A stretch of 64,000 bases of DNA from Viola odorata. Lineage: Eukaryota > Streptophyta > Magnoliopsida > Malpighiales > Violaceae. This document shows positions 34,930 to 46,470 of the stretch, piece by piece. A program made the position numbers and the translations under genes. Every line of letters starts with the position of its first letter. Positions within the stretch are counted from its first letter, which is position 1. The notes under the pieces were generated by a model. It ran no database searches. It saw only the letters and a program-made list of their open reading frames with translations, and was not told the origin of the DNA. Where the stretch lies: the NCBI GenBank assembly GCA_963691705.1, contig OY829537.1, forward strand, positions 73,925,352 to 73,989,351, written 5' to 3'.

Positions 34930-36250
34930 TGATCAACGATCCCTCACCCTCTCCTTTCCAATAAGAAAACAACCAATAGACAAATTCTCAATTCTCCACA
35001 CTCGGCTTGTCAAAATTTTCCTCCGACTAGTTTTCCCATAATCACCACAAGTCATGTCCAATCCACCTCAGCAGGTGTTACTAGAACCCTGCACTTCAAC
35101 GGGGTTAGTTCTTCTACCCCTGCTAAACAAGTCATCAATGAAACGTCTCCCACACTACCACTTGCCCGACCGCTTTATCAATGAAGCTGCAAGAGTTCAT
35201 GAATGCCATGAATGTCATGTTTTCCACTTTAGAAACACCCACCATGCCCATCCCTACTCTCGCAAACACTGCCCCATAGAACTAAACCACTCATTCTAGG
35301 AATGTGAACGAGTGCTCAGACGCAGAAGACTTGAGGAACGTCCTTAATAAGAAAATGAGTTATATAGTCGTTCAAAACATAGAAGATATGGATTACACTA
35401 GCAGTTCTGATCATCACAAAATCTTATGGTAAAAATACACACTGGTTGCTATCATTCCTATGAAAATCACAGTAATGGTCCAGCCAACGCATCCTATATG
35501 ATTAATTTGGGAGCCATTCGCACAACATTAGGACAAGATATTAATCTTGTAACCATTCCTAGTCAGACTCATGCCCTTCTTTGGAGAATAATCCTCATTT
35601 AGCAGGCAATATTGTTCCTCCCGTCTATACAATAGCTGAGCCTATCCCCACAGTACACTCGTTCCATCATGTGCCTGCACGCATGGATAACTATGGTTCC
35701 TTACCTAATAGGAATAGATTGCGGGAACCTCTTGCAACAACAGTACTTGCTTTCCAGACTTCTCATACTATTAAGTTGCCCCATGATACCTACAGTGAAA
35801 ATTCTAACCCAGACGATCACATACATAGAGTACGAGATTACATGCTCTACCAGTGTAGAAGGGGTGAAGCTCTTTATCAATTATTCTCATTGACTCTCAC
35901 GAGCCCAACAAGAAAATAGTACTACAAAGAAATAGATGATGGATGAATTTCTAATTTTAAGGAGTTATGGCTTGCTTTCCGCTCGAGATTCGTTACTTTC
36001 GTTTCCATTGCCAAAACTTTAGCTTCTCTATTCGTAAATGGCTTGGAGAACGAATGAATCCCTATGAAAGTACGTCGATCATTTGAACACCGGGGTCTCT
36101 AGAATCTCAAATCTTAATCACGAGAGACTAATCTGTTCCTTAGCTAGGAAGCCTACCACAACCATGGGAGAATTTCGCATGAGAAAAAAAATGTGACCAT
36201 GGATGACGAGAAGGATAAAATTTATGGTCCCAAGAACTCCACCCCATAGG
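34930..36250 (+). pseudogene. Degenerate gag of the Tat-type element
   Basis: An N-terminal part with many stops is followed by a 112-codon frame (35581-35919) carrying the gag core: NPDDHIHRVRDYMLYQC, then LFSLTLTSP. The frame carries on after a stop with FKELWLAFRSRF. Several further stops lie in the next 200 bases, and pol is missing. Confidence 0.75.
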
Positions 36251-36456
36251 GCACCAAAGACAATGCTGATAACAAAGAAATGAAATATAGTAGAGAACCT
36301 TTCAGTAGGGTTGTCAATGTATCAAATTTTAATCCGAATATGATCCGACCTAAATCCTAATTAAGCGAATATGGATCAACTATTATGCTCCGTTAATCCA
36401 ATTAGAGTCCGAACCTGTTTATCCGTCGAAATCTCAATATAATTCTCAGTTGCAGC

Positions 36457-38259
36457 TGTCGCACCCTTTTTTTTTTATTTTACGAAAACAGGTTTAGGGA
36501 ACCTAATCGTCATGGCATGCGAGACAAGCGTTGGACTCGTCTCACATCATGCAAAATGAAGTTGCCACCCTATTTTTCTAGGTTTAGGGAACCTAATCGT
36601 TATGGCATAAAAAATAAAAAACTAAGGCACAATGGGTCTAAACCAAAGAACAAAGATTTGAGGTCGTATTATGGACTCGGGAAGGTGTTAGGCACCCGAG
36701 TCACATCCTTAAAAAAGGTTATCGGTAAGTGAGGTGTTTTAAGAAAACATTTTTAACACGTAATTTGGGGCCCTCAAAGGTGACGGCACTTTAGCATTTT
36801 CGTTGGGACGTTGATTGTTATTTCTGATCGGGACCGATGGACGGGGTTACCGTTTTTCTATTTTGGACGAGGTTATCATTTTTCTCTTTGCTAAAGCGGG
36901 CGTTCCCCCCTTTTTATCATCGGACCATGCATGATTAAATTACTTACTAAGTGATCTATCATGGCAATCTAACATCGTACAATTTTCACGAATGCACAAA
37001 TATTCCATGTTGGATCGAAACCACCATACATATCATTTAATACAAACACAAGTAAAAACAATTAATTTCATGGTATAAAAGACAAGTGATCAAACATGTT
37101 ATGCATGTGAGTTGATTAATTTTAGCAATTCTAAATGTCATGCATACGAGTGGGTGGGTTCTAACGCATTCTAAGTGGTCATGCATACAATATAATCGAG
37201 GTTTTAGCATTTCGAATAAACATTCATTCAAGCATGCAAAAAATAAATAAAAGGGTTTAAGTTAAGCTTACCTGATATGACGAGCCCCGATCGACGAGCG
37301 ACGAGCAATAATAGCGTAGGTATAAACAAACATACACGACTTTTAACTAGTTACTAACTAAATATTACAAATTGGAGGTCGGAATAACTAATCTAACTAA
37401 TTATTACAACAAGTGAAATAATTAATTAAAGCATTACAACATGTCAAAGCAATTAACGAAAATACTAACTAATTATTACAACGAGTTGAATAAATAATTA
37501 AAGCCTTTTATGAAATATTAAACAAGCATACGATTAAGCATACGATTTAATAAACATGGCATAAATAAATAATCATGGCATACAAACATTTAAACGAGGG
37601 ACGAAAATAATGCACGAAAATAATGTGGTGTTTTAACATACGAAAATCTAGTGGGCCGGACTTAGGCCCATTTTCTAATTTTTGGACAACAAAAAATGGG
37701 CTTGGAATAAATCCAAGCCTAAATTTTTTTTAATTAAAACAAATGGGCTTGGCAAAGGCCAAGCCCATCACCTTTCTCATTTCTTTCCCGCCCAGCAACC
37801 TCATCTTCTTCCTTTCTCACGTCGCAGGCGCCATGGCCGGCAACCATGGTGTGACTCAACCTTTAAAACACACTCAAATTGACCCCAATAAAACCCCAAA
37901 CATGGCAACAACTCAAACCCATGAAAACAGCAAGCAATTTTAAATGAAAACAGTGGCAATTTCAACAAGCAAAAATAAGCTAATTAACATGCATATCATG
38001 CAATTAATTAATCAAGACACTACACAATTAAATTGAAGCAAGAGAAATGAAATTAGCATGAAAGCTAAGCATGTGAAGCAAGTTTTAGCAATTTATTCAT
38101 GCATTAAGGACAAAAATAAAATTAAATTGAAAACTAGAGAGAGAAAGCTTACTTGTTCCAAGAGACCTTAAACCAAGAAGGTAGTGCAAGAAATTGAGAG
38201 TGAGAGTGAAATTAGGTGCCCTTTTCTTGTTGCTTGAAGAGCTATATTTATAGGAGAAG
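36457..38259 (-). mobile_element. 3' LTR of the host Ogre-type element, distal part
   Basis: Starts on the plus strand with TGTCGCACCC, the reverse complement of the Ogre LTR 3' tip, and runs in reverse along the LTR seen at 38260-41221. It breaks off at 38259 immediately next to its TATA box (minus strand CCTATAAATATAGC, 38240-38254). The rest of the same LTR resumes at 54589, beyond the inserted plus-strand element. Total host LTR length is about 2.54 kb. Confidence 0.88.
38255..38259. repeat. Left target duplication AGAAG
   Basis: AGAAG precedes the TG of the plus-strand LTR and recurs at 54584-54588, exactly after its CA end. Confidence 0.9.
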
Positions 38260-38277
38260 TGCTGCTACCTGAATTTT

Positions 38278-38625
38278 GACTTACGTCACAACTTTTTTTC
38301 ATTTTTTATTACTTATCACGTCTAATAGCCCGTTTACGTCAAATTTCAATCGATTTTTGATTATAGGCTATTTGTTTTAATATTTCACGTCATTTCACGT
38401 CTTTTTAATTTTTTGTATTTTTCTCGTATTTTCGACTAAATCGTATTCTCGATTTACGTCACACATTTACATATTTTTTACGTTTATCACATTTAATAGC
38501 TCATCTAGGTCAAATTTTTGTTGATTCTTGGTCCTAGGCTATTTTGTTTAATATTTCATGTCATTTCGTGCCTTTTTAATTTTTTCGTATTTTTAACCGT
38601 CTTTCCGCTCGAACCTCTATCGGTC
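38278..38625. repeat. 172-bp tandem duplication in the LTR U3
   Basis: TTACGTCACA at 38281 and again at 38453, AATAGCCCGTTTACGTC / AATAGCTCATCTAGGTC, and TAGGCTATTTGTTTTAATATT / TAGGCTATTTTGTTTAATATT are spaced about 172 bases apart. The host LTR (near 55100-55320) has only one copy. Confidence 0.8.
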
Positions 38626-39770
38626 CCGAGCGATTTTACTCGGACCATATATCGGATACTTTATTTCTTTAATTGACAATTATGTACTATTTTTCACTTT
38701 CACGTCATCTAGTTTGGTTTCGTTCAATTTTTGTCGTAAAGACATTTATTTTTCGTCCGAACGTTTGACATTTTCAAACGAGAAAATAAATGCGTTAAAT
38801 CGAACTTTCTATTTATTCGTTGTATACTATTTATTTTGTCTTATTTTTCTGCACCTTTTAGTCTTTTCGGTTTGAATTTATTTTCAGTTCAAGCGAGTCT
38901 GTATCTCGAACCGAAAATATCCCGTTCGTGCCACAATTAATATGCATTAATGCATAAAATTGCAGATCATCACATCCGTTGATCATCATCTTTGACTCCT
39001 CTTTATGCAAGATCAACGACTCTCCTTCTTCTTCAAACCTAACCATCACCATGAATCACCATTTAAAGCCGTTCATCATCACCCGTCCAAACCGACTCAC
39101 CTTTCTCCCAAAATTGATCTTGCCACCTCGATTCATCATCACGAACATCCCATCCAAGAAGCTTCCAAGGATTATTGGCCACACAAGGCCCAGACTTGCT
39201 CATCACGCTGGCCACTCGCCGTTGAAGCCCACTCCCACGCGCGCCCTTTTCACCACAAACGTCCTCAAGCTCTTGCCTATAAATACCTTGCTCTTCCACC
39301 CTTAAATCTCACGAGTTGATGCACTCATTCATCACAAGCATCATCCAAGTTTTAATTTAAATGCTCTCATTTAATTGCTTGCGTTCTATTAATTAAATTA
39401 CACTATTTTTTTCTTGCTTTCGCTTGTCCATTAATCGTTTGTTTTAATTCCATAAATTGTTGTTCGATCTTTAGATAAATCGTATGCTTTCAATTTAATC
39501 ATTTGTTTGCTGTTTTGTTTAAATTTAATTGCTCATTTTCGTACGAAATTCGCATATTTTTGCTCTTTGTTTGCTGGATTTTAGTGTGCTATTTTTAGTG
39601 GGTTTAATCGTTGTTTGTGTGGGGGGAATTTTTGGGCTATTTTTGGGTTAAATCTAGCCGGTTTTATTGGGCTGTTTCTTCCTTGGTCGCCGGCCATGGC
39701 GCTGACGACGCAAGGAAGAAGATGAAGTGAAGAAGATGGGCTGGCGGGAAAGAAAAAAAGGGCAAAGGTG

Positions 39771-39842
39771 ATGGGCTTGGTTTCATCTCAAGCCCATCCC
39801 GTTTAAATGAAATTGCTGGGCTTGATTTCATCTGAAGCCCAG
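39771..39842. repeat. Paired GGGCTT...AAGCCC inverted repeats downstream of the LTR TATA box
   Basis: Two adjacent hairpins: ATGGGCTTGG...CAAGCCCAT (39771-39796) and CTGGGCTTG...GAAGCCCAG (39816-39842). Equivalent pairs occur in the 3' LTR (about 53155-53225), in the host LTR (37694-37768) and, in looser form, in the solo LTR (about 56618-56830). Confidence 0.75.
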
Positions 39843-39949
39843 CTGCTGTTTTAATTAAATGCATGGGCCAGACCTATTAATTTTTCTTAACTTCCATGTT
39901 TAATAATCGTAAAATTATTCGTATGCTCACATGCGTATAATTTGTTTAT

Positions 39950-40160
39950 TTTTATTCGTATAATTCTCGTATGCTCTTTTTTCATAATTATGCCATGTAA
40001 AATCGTATGAAATGCTCGTATGCTTTTTTTTGTAATTATGCCATGCTTAAATCGTATGAAATATTCGTATGCTTTTTTTACAATTATGCCATGTTTAAAT
40101 AGTATGAAATATTCGTATGCTATTTTTGTAATTTGTGCCGTGACTAATTGTCGTAAATTA
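39950..40160. repeat. Four-copy 50-60-bp tandem repeat in the LTR
   Basis: The block TTCGTATGCT, T-run, AATTATGCCATG, AAATCGTATGAAAT is repeated about four times; the array recurs at about 53340-53520 in the 3' LTR. Confidence 0.8.
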
Positions 40161-41222
40161 TCCGTATGCAATGAATGAAATAATTCCTTTACTTGTTCGC
40201 CATGTTTATTTGATTAATTGCTTACTTGCTAGAAATTAAATAAATGTTTGTATATGCTTTTATTATTTATTATTTTTCGAACTATCGCTAACACTCTCAC
40301 TTTGTAGGTAATCTTTAAGTCTTCGCTCGCAAGTACGCCCTCCTAGTCTCTTTTATTTATTCAACATTTTTCGCAAATATTATTCGTATGCATGCATGCT
40401 ATTTAGAAATGTTAAAAACTCATATCATAATCGTATGCATGATATTTAAAATTGTTAGAAATTAAAATCAATGCACGTGTGTACGTGTTTACATCACTTG
40501 CTCTTTATATGCCATGAAATTAATTGTTGCGTTGCCTTGATACATGACCATGGTGGCTTCGATCCCACACGGTTATTTGCATTCATTAAATTGGTATCGT
40601 GCTAGCTTTATCCATGATAGAATCACGTAATAAATTAATTATTCATACATGGCCTTATGATGATAAAGAGGGCTCTCGCTTTAGTAAAAAACCAACGATT
40701 AATCAGTCTCGACCAGTCCCGACCAGAAGGATTAATCAGTCCCGAACGGTCCCTATCGAAAATAACAAAAATGCTAAAGCGGTGAATACCTCTAAGGGCC
40801 CATAAACAATTGGAAAGTGGCCCAATTTTTGTAACAGGATTTCGGCTGACACTCTACGATCGTTTACCCTGTAAATGATTGGAAAGTGGGCTGATTTCGT
40901 GCGCGGGATTGGTTGACATGCTGCGATTATTTACTCCTTTTCATGTTAAAAAATGTTTTCCAAACACCTTTTTACCGGTAACCTTTTAAGGATGTGACTC
41001 GGGAGCCTAACACCTTCCTGAGTCCATAATACGACCTCGAACCATTGTTCTTTGGTTTAGACCTTTTTGTGCCTTAGTTTTAATTTTTTTTTCCATGACG
41101 ATTAGGTTCCCTAAACCTAGATAAATAGGGTGGCGACTTCATTGCATTATGCGAAGCATCCATTTATGCTTAGCATCTGTCCCAAACCTGTTCGCGTAAA
41201 AACCGAAAAGGGGGTGCGACAA

Positions 41223-41242
41223 TTTGGCGACTTCACTTGGGA
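41223..41242 (+). other. Primer-binding site, tRNA-Arg type
   Basis: TTTGGCGACTTCACTTGGGA lies just inside the LTR end. Plant Ogre-type elements use a tRNA-Arg primer with a site close to TTTGGCGACTCCGCTGGGGA; this copy differs at a few bases. Confidence 0.75.
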
Positions 41243-41765
41243 TTTTAGGGTCGAAGCCGGTTTTTTTTAAGGTGTTTGTTTTTTTTTATTTACTTGCTTT
41301 AATAAACTATTTTCATGATTATTTGTTATACGCTTTGATGAACTGTCATATGCATCTCATGCATAGGCCCTACACCCAGGGGTCGCTTACCAAATAAGTT
41401 AGGAAGGGGAGTAGTGACACCCTAGGACTCGAGTCTTGGGTAATGTTCACCAAACCCAACTCGTTAGAACCCCTAAAGCTAGTCGAAAGGTTGCCTGGTT
41501 TCGCAAGGAATCGGTTGACACTGGATGACACTTTAGGGACCTTTCTATGGTATCGTTCGGGAACCTTCGGCCGTTAGAAATTAGTCGACGTCAAAAGCCC
41601 TCATCATGTGCATCATACTTGTGTTATCGTAGCTTTGATTGTCATGTTTCTACTTTTTTCTCACACAATTTTTTGCAATGCATGTGAAGAACCTAGTAAA
41701 ACATTTCATTCGATTTACTAACACTTGAACTCTATTTTCCATAGGACCCATTCTGTTTATTCAAA

Positions 41766-43466
41766 ATGACAGTGCCTGCATTACTTTCACTTGACATCTT
41801 TGGGGAACGAAGTTTTGACCAAGCTGCACGAGGAGATATGCTAAAACCTGGTTTCATCCTTGACATCACAACCAAGATTAAGGTGGAGGTTGTAGACTTT
41901 GACGTAACCAGGATTAGGAAACTAAGGAATAAATTGAGTCAGAATGAAGAAGCCCAGTTTCACTGCAGCTACGGGAAGTTACTGACAATGATTGATGTAA
42001 GGACTGATTGGGGTTGCATCTAGGTAGCCCTGAAATTCTGGGATCCATACTATCGTTGTTTCTCCTTCGACGGAGGGGTGGACTTGACGCCTACACTAGA
42101 GGAGTATATTGCTTTGATGTGCTTCACTCCTCCCATTTTGACCATATACCAGAATATCCACCTCGATTCCTCTAGCGTCAAAGCGAGGCTCAGTAATTGG
42201 TTAGGAATTGTCACTCGAGTGAGGGATGGGGACTATGTTTGGTGTTGGTCAGACATTGAAAAGTAATTTTACTTGTCCCAAGGGGAAAGACACCTAAGGA
42301 TCCTAGCTTTCGCGGTGATAGGACTTGTCTTGTTTCCCAAAATGAAGGACGTAGTTGATTTCGAAGCCGCTAACGTCTTCTTGGCCGACACCATCAACCC
42401 TACAACGACCATATTGGCCGAGACCTTTCGTTCCTTGGACCTTTGCCGAAGGAATGACAAAGGAAAACTTACTTGTTGCACTCAGTTGCTCACAGTGTGG
42501 TTGACTAGCCACTTCAAGCAGACATCGAACCAATCCCTATTTTTTAAGAGCTACTTGGGTTCAAACCCTTTGACCAGAGTCATCGATGCAATGGCTACGA
42601 ACCAGTGGAAGACAGAGAGCAAAGAGGTTTGGGTTGACAGGTTCGTAAACCTCTCGGAAGAAGATTTCCATTGGCATGCCAAGTGGTTATGGGCCGCCAA
42701 TCCCATAGTTTGTTGCGGACCTTTGCCATGGGTTCCTTTGATTGGGGCTAGAGGATGCGTTCACTATTGCCCCGCTCTAGTCCTAAGACAGTTTTGCATC
42801 ATGCAAATAATCCCCGTAATATTTGGCATGACTGATTCAACCTTACAGCACACCGCAGAGAATCAGAATCGTCAACAATATGCTCATGATTGGGCTCACT
42901 CTTGTTGCCTTGAAGGACACGTGGTCCCTACCTTGCCAATGTTAGAGTACCCACAATGGAGGAGGAATAGGGTCAGCGATAATGTTTTACCCCGCCCAGA
43001 AAATCGGAAACCCATGGAAGAGGAAAGCGCGGGATTCAACATCATGACCCACAATCGGCTTTTAGAACAAGTACGGTTGGCAAGGGAAGAAAGGGATCAT
43101 GCGGCGCTAGAAAGAGAGAATTCAGCGGCCAAGCAAATGGACCTAGAGCTCCGAGTACATGAGCTAGAAAGGTGCAATATAGAGAATATTCGGATACATG
43201 TCATGAATCAAAAGTTGTCCTTCGATGAGTTTACGGAGCGCTTGAGTGGTGAGATCCGCAAGAAAGAAGCATCGAGCGCCTTGATCAAGGACAAGGATAT
43301 GGTGATGAAGGTCATGACTACTCACTCCAACGAAAAAGACAAGGAAAGCCGAGCGTTGCGAGCACGGATTGCGGCTTTAGAAGCCGAAGTAGACATGCGG
43401 AAAGGAGAGATCTCATCGTTGGAATACTTTTGGGAGGAGCAATCGAGCCTCGACTTCCAAGATTGA
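41766..43466 (+). pseudogene. Ogre ORF1 (DUF7745-like upstream protein)
   Basis: One continuous frame of 567 codon positions interrupted only by TAG at 42021-42023 and TAA at 42264-42266. Familiar ORF1 words are DLTPTLEEYIALM, AFAVIGLVLFPKM and TILAETFRSLDLCRRNDKGKL. The last 130 residues form a charged coiled coil (LLEQVRLAREERDHAALE onwards). The protein has no established function; ORF1 upstream of gag is diagnostic for Ogre-type elements. The single-base nature of the two stops implies fairly recent decay. Confidence 0.85.
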
Positions 43467-43777
43467 TGCCTTTAGAATCAAGCATCAATTGCTTAGATTT
43501 TTTCTTTCACCCTATGTAACAATGTTCCTAGACTTTGTCTACAAACCTTTGGATAGATCTAGATAGTCAATCCAACTTATAATGGTTGTAACCCTTTTTT
43601 TGACAAAAAAATCAATGACAAAGTTCGTAATTATTCGGATAATTATGAAATACGTTTTTGCTTTCTTTCACACATCCAAAATATATCAAATGGCTATTGC
43701 CTACGATCAACAACCTTCCCCCAAAATAAACCACATATAGAGCCCACAAAAAAAAGGCTAACCCTTGAAATGAAAAC
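43467..43777 (+). other. Ogre ORF1-gag spacer, left part
   Basis: Non-coding Ogre sequence before the nested insertion. The matching right part resumes after 47603. Confidence 0.6.
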
Positions 43778-43782
43778 ACACT

Positions 43783-44316
43783 TGATAACAATTGATGAAA
43801 CACCAAGGGTACATTCATCTTCTCACCCCAAGTCAAAGCCGGATCCCTGTAGACCTTGACTGGCGACAGCATCCGGCTACCGCCCTCGTTGGACTGAGGA
43901 ATCCTGGGATAGTCGACATCAGCGGGGGGGCGGGGGGGGGGCCCACACGACGTCTTCCTATCCCAGGCGACCTCGACAACATTTCACTGGCGATATCTCG
44001 TCGACGATATCCTATCCGGCTGACGTCATCTTGGGCGTTATCTTCCCTTGATAACGCCTACCCCCAGGATAACATCCTTTCTTTTGCCTATAAATACCAC
44101 TCATTTCTAGATCAAAGGTAAGACCAGAATTACTACTCAAATCTCTACCAAATTTCACAGTCATACTAACTTAAGCATCAGAGTGTCTACGTCGGAGTCC
44201 CCCCTCCGGCGCTTTGCAGGTACGACGGACTGCCGCTACAGTGATTCCAGACGGCCATAATCTCTACCCCGCCTCCCCCATTTTCCTCCAACTCTGCCTC
44301 CAACACCGTTTTATCA
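43783..44316 (+). repeat. Left LTR of the nested element
   Basis: Begins TGATAACAA, ends TTTTATCA. It includes a G-rich run with one C (43923-43941) that differs in length from its counterpart at about 47232-47248, and a TATA box near 44090. Confidence 0.75.
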
Positions 44317-44432
44317 ACGAAAATACTGGGCGTTCCCTCGATTTCTAAATCTACGGGCCGCTGGAGACCCTTCGAAGATCTATTGGTGGCCACAGGCCAC
44401 TGAATACTCTTGGGTATCCTAGATGTGCTCAT
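44187..44432 (-). CDS. Antisense ORF a of the nested element
   Basis: An 81-residue ORF starting MSTSRIPKSIQWPVATN, unknown function. Its last part runs into the left LTR. Upstream on the minus strand are a TATA-like CTTTTAAAGG (about 44615-44624), a CT-rich leader, and a possible short leader intron near 44449-44477 (donor AAG-GTACTT, acceptor CTTCAG). The arrangement parallels ORFs b and c. No domain is recognised, so coding status is uncertain. Confidence 0.4.
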   Translation of the reverse strand: MSTSRIPKSIQWPVATNRSSKGLQRPVDLEIEGTPSIFVDKTVLEAELEENGGGGVEIMAVWNHCSGSPSYLQSAGGGTPT

Positions 44433-44951
44433 AATGAATCAGCAAGAAGAAAATCTGAAGAAGAGGAAGTAAAGTACCTTGAGTAGAAGGCGGTGGACGA
44501 AACCGTCGGCGCGGGCGAACGGTGGTCGTAACTTCCTTTGAAGCAAAAATTTAGAGAGAGAAAGAGAAAATTTTGAAGCGCAAGCAAAGAGTATTAAAAG
44601 AGAGCAGTTGCTCCCTTTTAAAGGCTGAGTTCGAAAATTGAACAACCTGTAAAAATGGGACACGCCACAAAGCAAAAGTGACACGTGTGAAAAACCTCAG
44701 AAGGATATTTATGTCTAAGCATTTATATCTTCTAGAGGGGGCAGTTACTGACAATCAGTTACAAACGGTTACGTCGAAGCAACAGTTAGTCTCACAGCGA
44801 TAGCCATCTGTCAAAAGAGGAGCTAACACCTAAGTATACAAGACTAAAAAAGCAAAAGCATCATTTCATTTAATAATGCCCATACGGCATCTACGAAGGA
44901 TTGCCAGGGGTGGAATCAATAATCATCAGGCCAGTAAGAGGACCAGTAACA

Positions 44952-45341
44952 CTATTCCTCATCTGAGGGTGGAAGCTCCTCATCAGCAAAAGGAGGGGAT
45001 TTGTCAGCCTTTCGCTTTGGACTCGACATTAACGGTTTGGATTCCCTCTTTGCAACGGAGGATGCCGCCTCTGCGACGATATCGCCTGGGGGAATCTCCT
45101 CTTCAAACCAGTCAGCAGAAGGAAACAATTCTTTGCCCTTACAAGCCGGAGGGGCTGAAAAAGAAGAAAACCAGCCAGTGGTCTTAGAATTTGCTCTCTT
45201 CTTCGACCTCTTCCGACCTCTACGGTGGGGCAATCGCCTCTTTAGGCGCAGCTGTGAAGGAGGATCGTCAGAATCTGGTGTGGTCGGAGGGGTCGGACGA
45301 GATTCTCGCTCATCGGAGACCTGATCATATGAATCAGCCAT
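44952..45341 (-). CDS. Antisense ORF b: basic, NLS-bearing protein
   Basis: A 129-residue ORF starting MADSYDQVSDERESRPTPP. An acidic, Pro/Thr-rich head is followed by a basic cluster (about residues 32-50: LKRRLPHRRGRKRSKKR) that looks like a nuclear localisation signal, then another short basic patch (SPKRKADK) and an acidic tail. A TATA-like TATTTATG on the minus strand (45413-45420) lies about 72 bases upstream, with a CT-rich leader. No family is recognised. The NLS-like charge pattern argues for real protein origin. Confidence 0.45.
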   Translation of the reverse strand: MADSYDQVSDERESRPTPPTTPDSDDPPSQLRLKRRLPHRRGRKRSKKRANSKTTGWFSSFSAPPACKGKELFPSADWFEEEIPPGDIVAEAASSVAKRESKPLMSSPKRKADKSPPFADEELPPSDEE

Positions 45342-45862
45342 GAGAAACGAAAATCAGTAGCAGCAGGAAAATACAAAGAAGAAGATGAACAGGAAAAAGA
45401 AGAAGAACTCCCCATAAATAGTCAAAGTGGTGAGACTCTTCAAATTTTTCACAAGTGAGAGGAGGATAATTTAATGCATCTCGAGAAGGTCAACCATAAT
45501 GGCAGAATCAAATCCTTTGATCACGCATGTTGGGATTTCTCGATAATCAAGAAACACCGAAAAACCGACCAATCAGTTAATACTGAAGAAGCGGCGCATG
45601 ATTAGTACAGAACGGTTCGCCAGAGCAACCGTAGCCACCTGGCCGAAAAAGAAGAATAAATGATGCAGAAGTCTGGCCAATGACAGACTCGTTTTCAGTT
45701 GGGCTGGCACAACCCTTAACCGAAACAAGGGCTAATGCCCTAAAAAAGGAAATAAATCGCAAGCCCAATAACAGAAAGAAGTTTTATTACGGCCTAACGG
45801 CCTAGACATACATCCGCATACATACAGAGGAAAAACAAAAAAGAAGGCACAACAGCAAGCCC

Positions 45863-46255
45863 TCAAGCCCGGGACCCGACATCATTGTCATCATCCACCA
45901 GCAGAGTGGGGATGTCTCTCAAGGCCTCCACCACAGAGGTCAGCTCAGAAGAGGTGCTTCTCATGCTCTTCAGGCAGCAGTTCAGCAGATCTTTCCTCTG
46001 CTGCAGCATAGCGATGGCTACTTCGATGCGGCAGGCGGCAATGGCCAACTTGGAGATATTCCCGATGGGATTGAAGTCCTCCATGGTAGCAGCCCCGATC
46101 CTGGACTGAATGGGGGTCATCATTCCCCGAAGCTCCAGCATATCTTCACCAGTCTTTCTCAGCATGTTCTCCAGGAAGCTGACGTCATCCTCAGTGAGAT
46201 TTTTGAGGGTCAAGGCTTTGGAAATTAGAAAGTTTCTAGTGAGATCGTCCATGAA
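45863..46255 (-). CDS. Antisense ORF c: small helical protein
   Basis: Taken from ATG 46253-46255 (MDDLTRNFLISKALTLKN), 130 residues. The longer frame opens at 46348, but a TATA box (minus strand CTATAAATG, 46315-46324) lies between the two ATGs, so the downstream start fits a transcript better. The protein is Leu-rich and predicted helical (DVSFLENMLRKTGEDMLEL, ACRIEVAIAMLQQRKDLL), with an acidic DDDND near its end. It has no recognised domain. Together with ORFs a and b it forms a same-strand series antisense to the LTR promoters. Confidence 0.5.
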   Translation of the reverse strand, partial: FMDDLTRNFLISKALTLKNLTEDDVSFLENMLRKTGEDMLELRGMMTPIQSRIGAATMEDFNPIGNISKLAIAACRIEVAIAMLQQRKDLLNCCLKSMRSTSSELTSVVEALRDIPTLLVDDDNDVGSRA

Positions 46256-46470
46256 GAAATGATAAATGAGAAGCAGAGAGAGAGTGTGAAGAATCTGCGC
46301 CGAAAAAAGGATTGCATTTATAGATCTGAAGTAGTACCTGCTCACCAAGGTGTGCCCCTCAAAAATTGGGCCGTCCCGTTATCCCGAAACAGCCAGGGGG
46401 AAAGGCTAACGTGGAACTCCTGGTGAACACCTGAGATACTCAAGTGGAGTACGGACCAAAGTCCAGAAGA

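Larger units (their letters stand above)
38260..41221 (+). mobile_element. 5' LTR of the plus-strand Ogre element
   Basis: A 2962-bp LTR from TGCTGCTACC to GGTGCGACA. A TATA box (TATAAATA, 39278-39285) is followed by a leader and a region of paired GGGCTT/AAGCCC hairpins and of 50-60-bp repeats. It matches 52075-54583 collinearly at most positions. Confidence 0.9.

Noticed and set aside
43923..43941. G-rich run in the left LTR as a regulatory G-quadruplex
   Set aside because: Possible, but its length differs between the two LTRs and there is no further evidence; mentioned only with the homopolymer finding.
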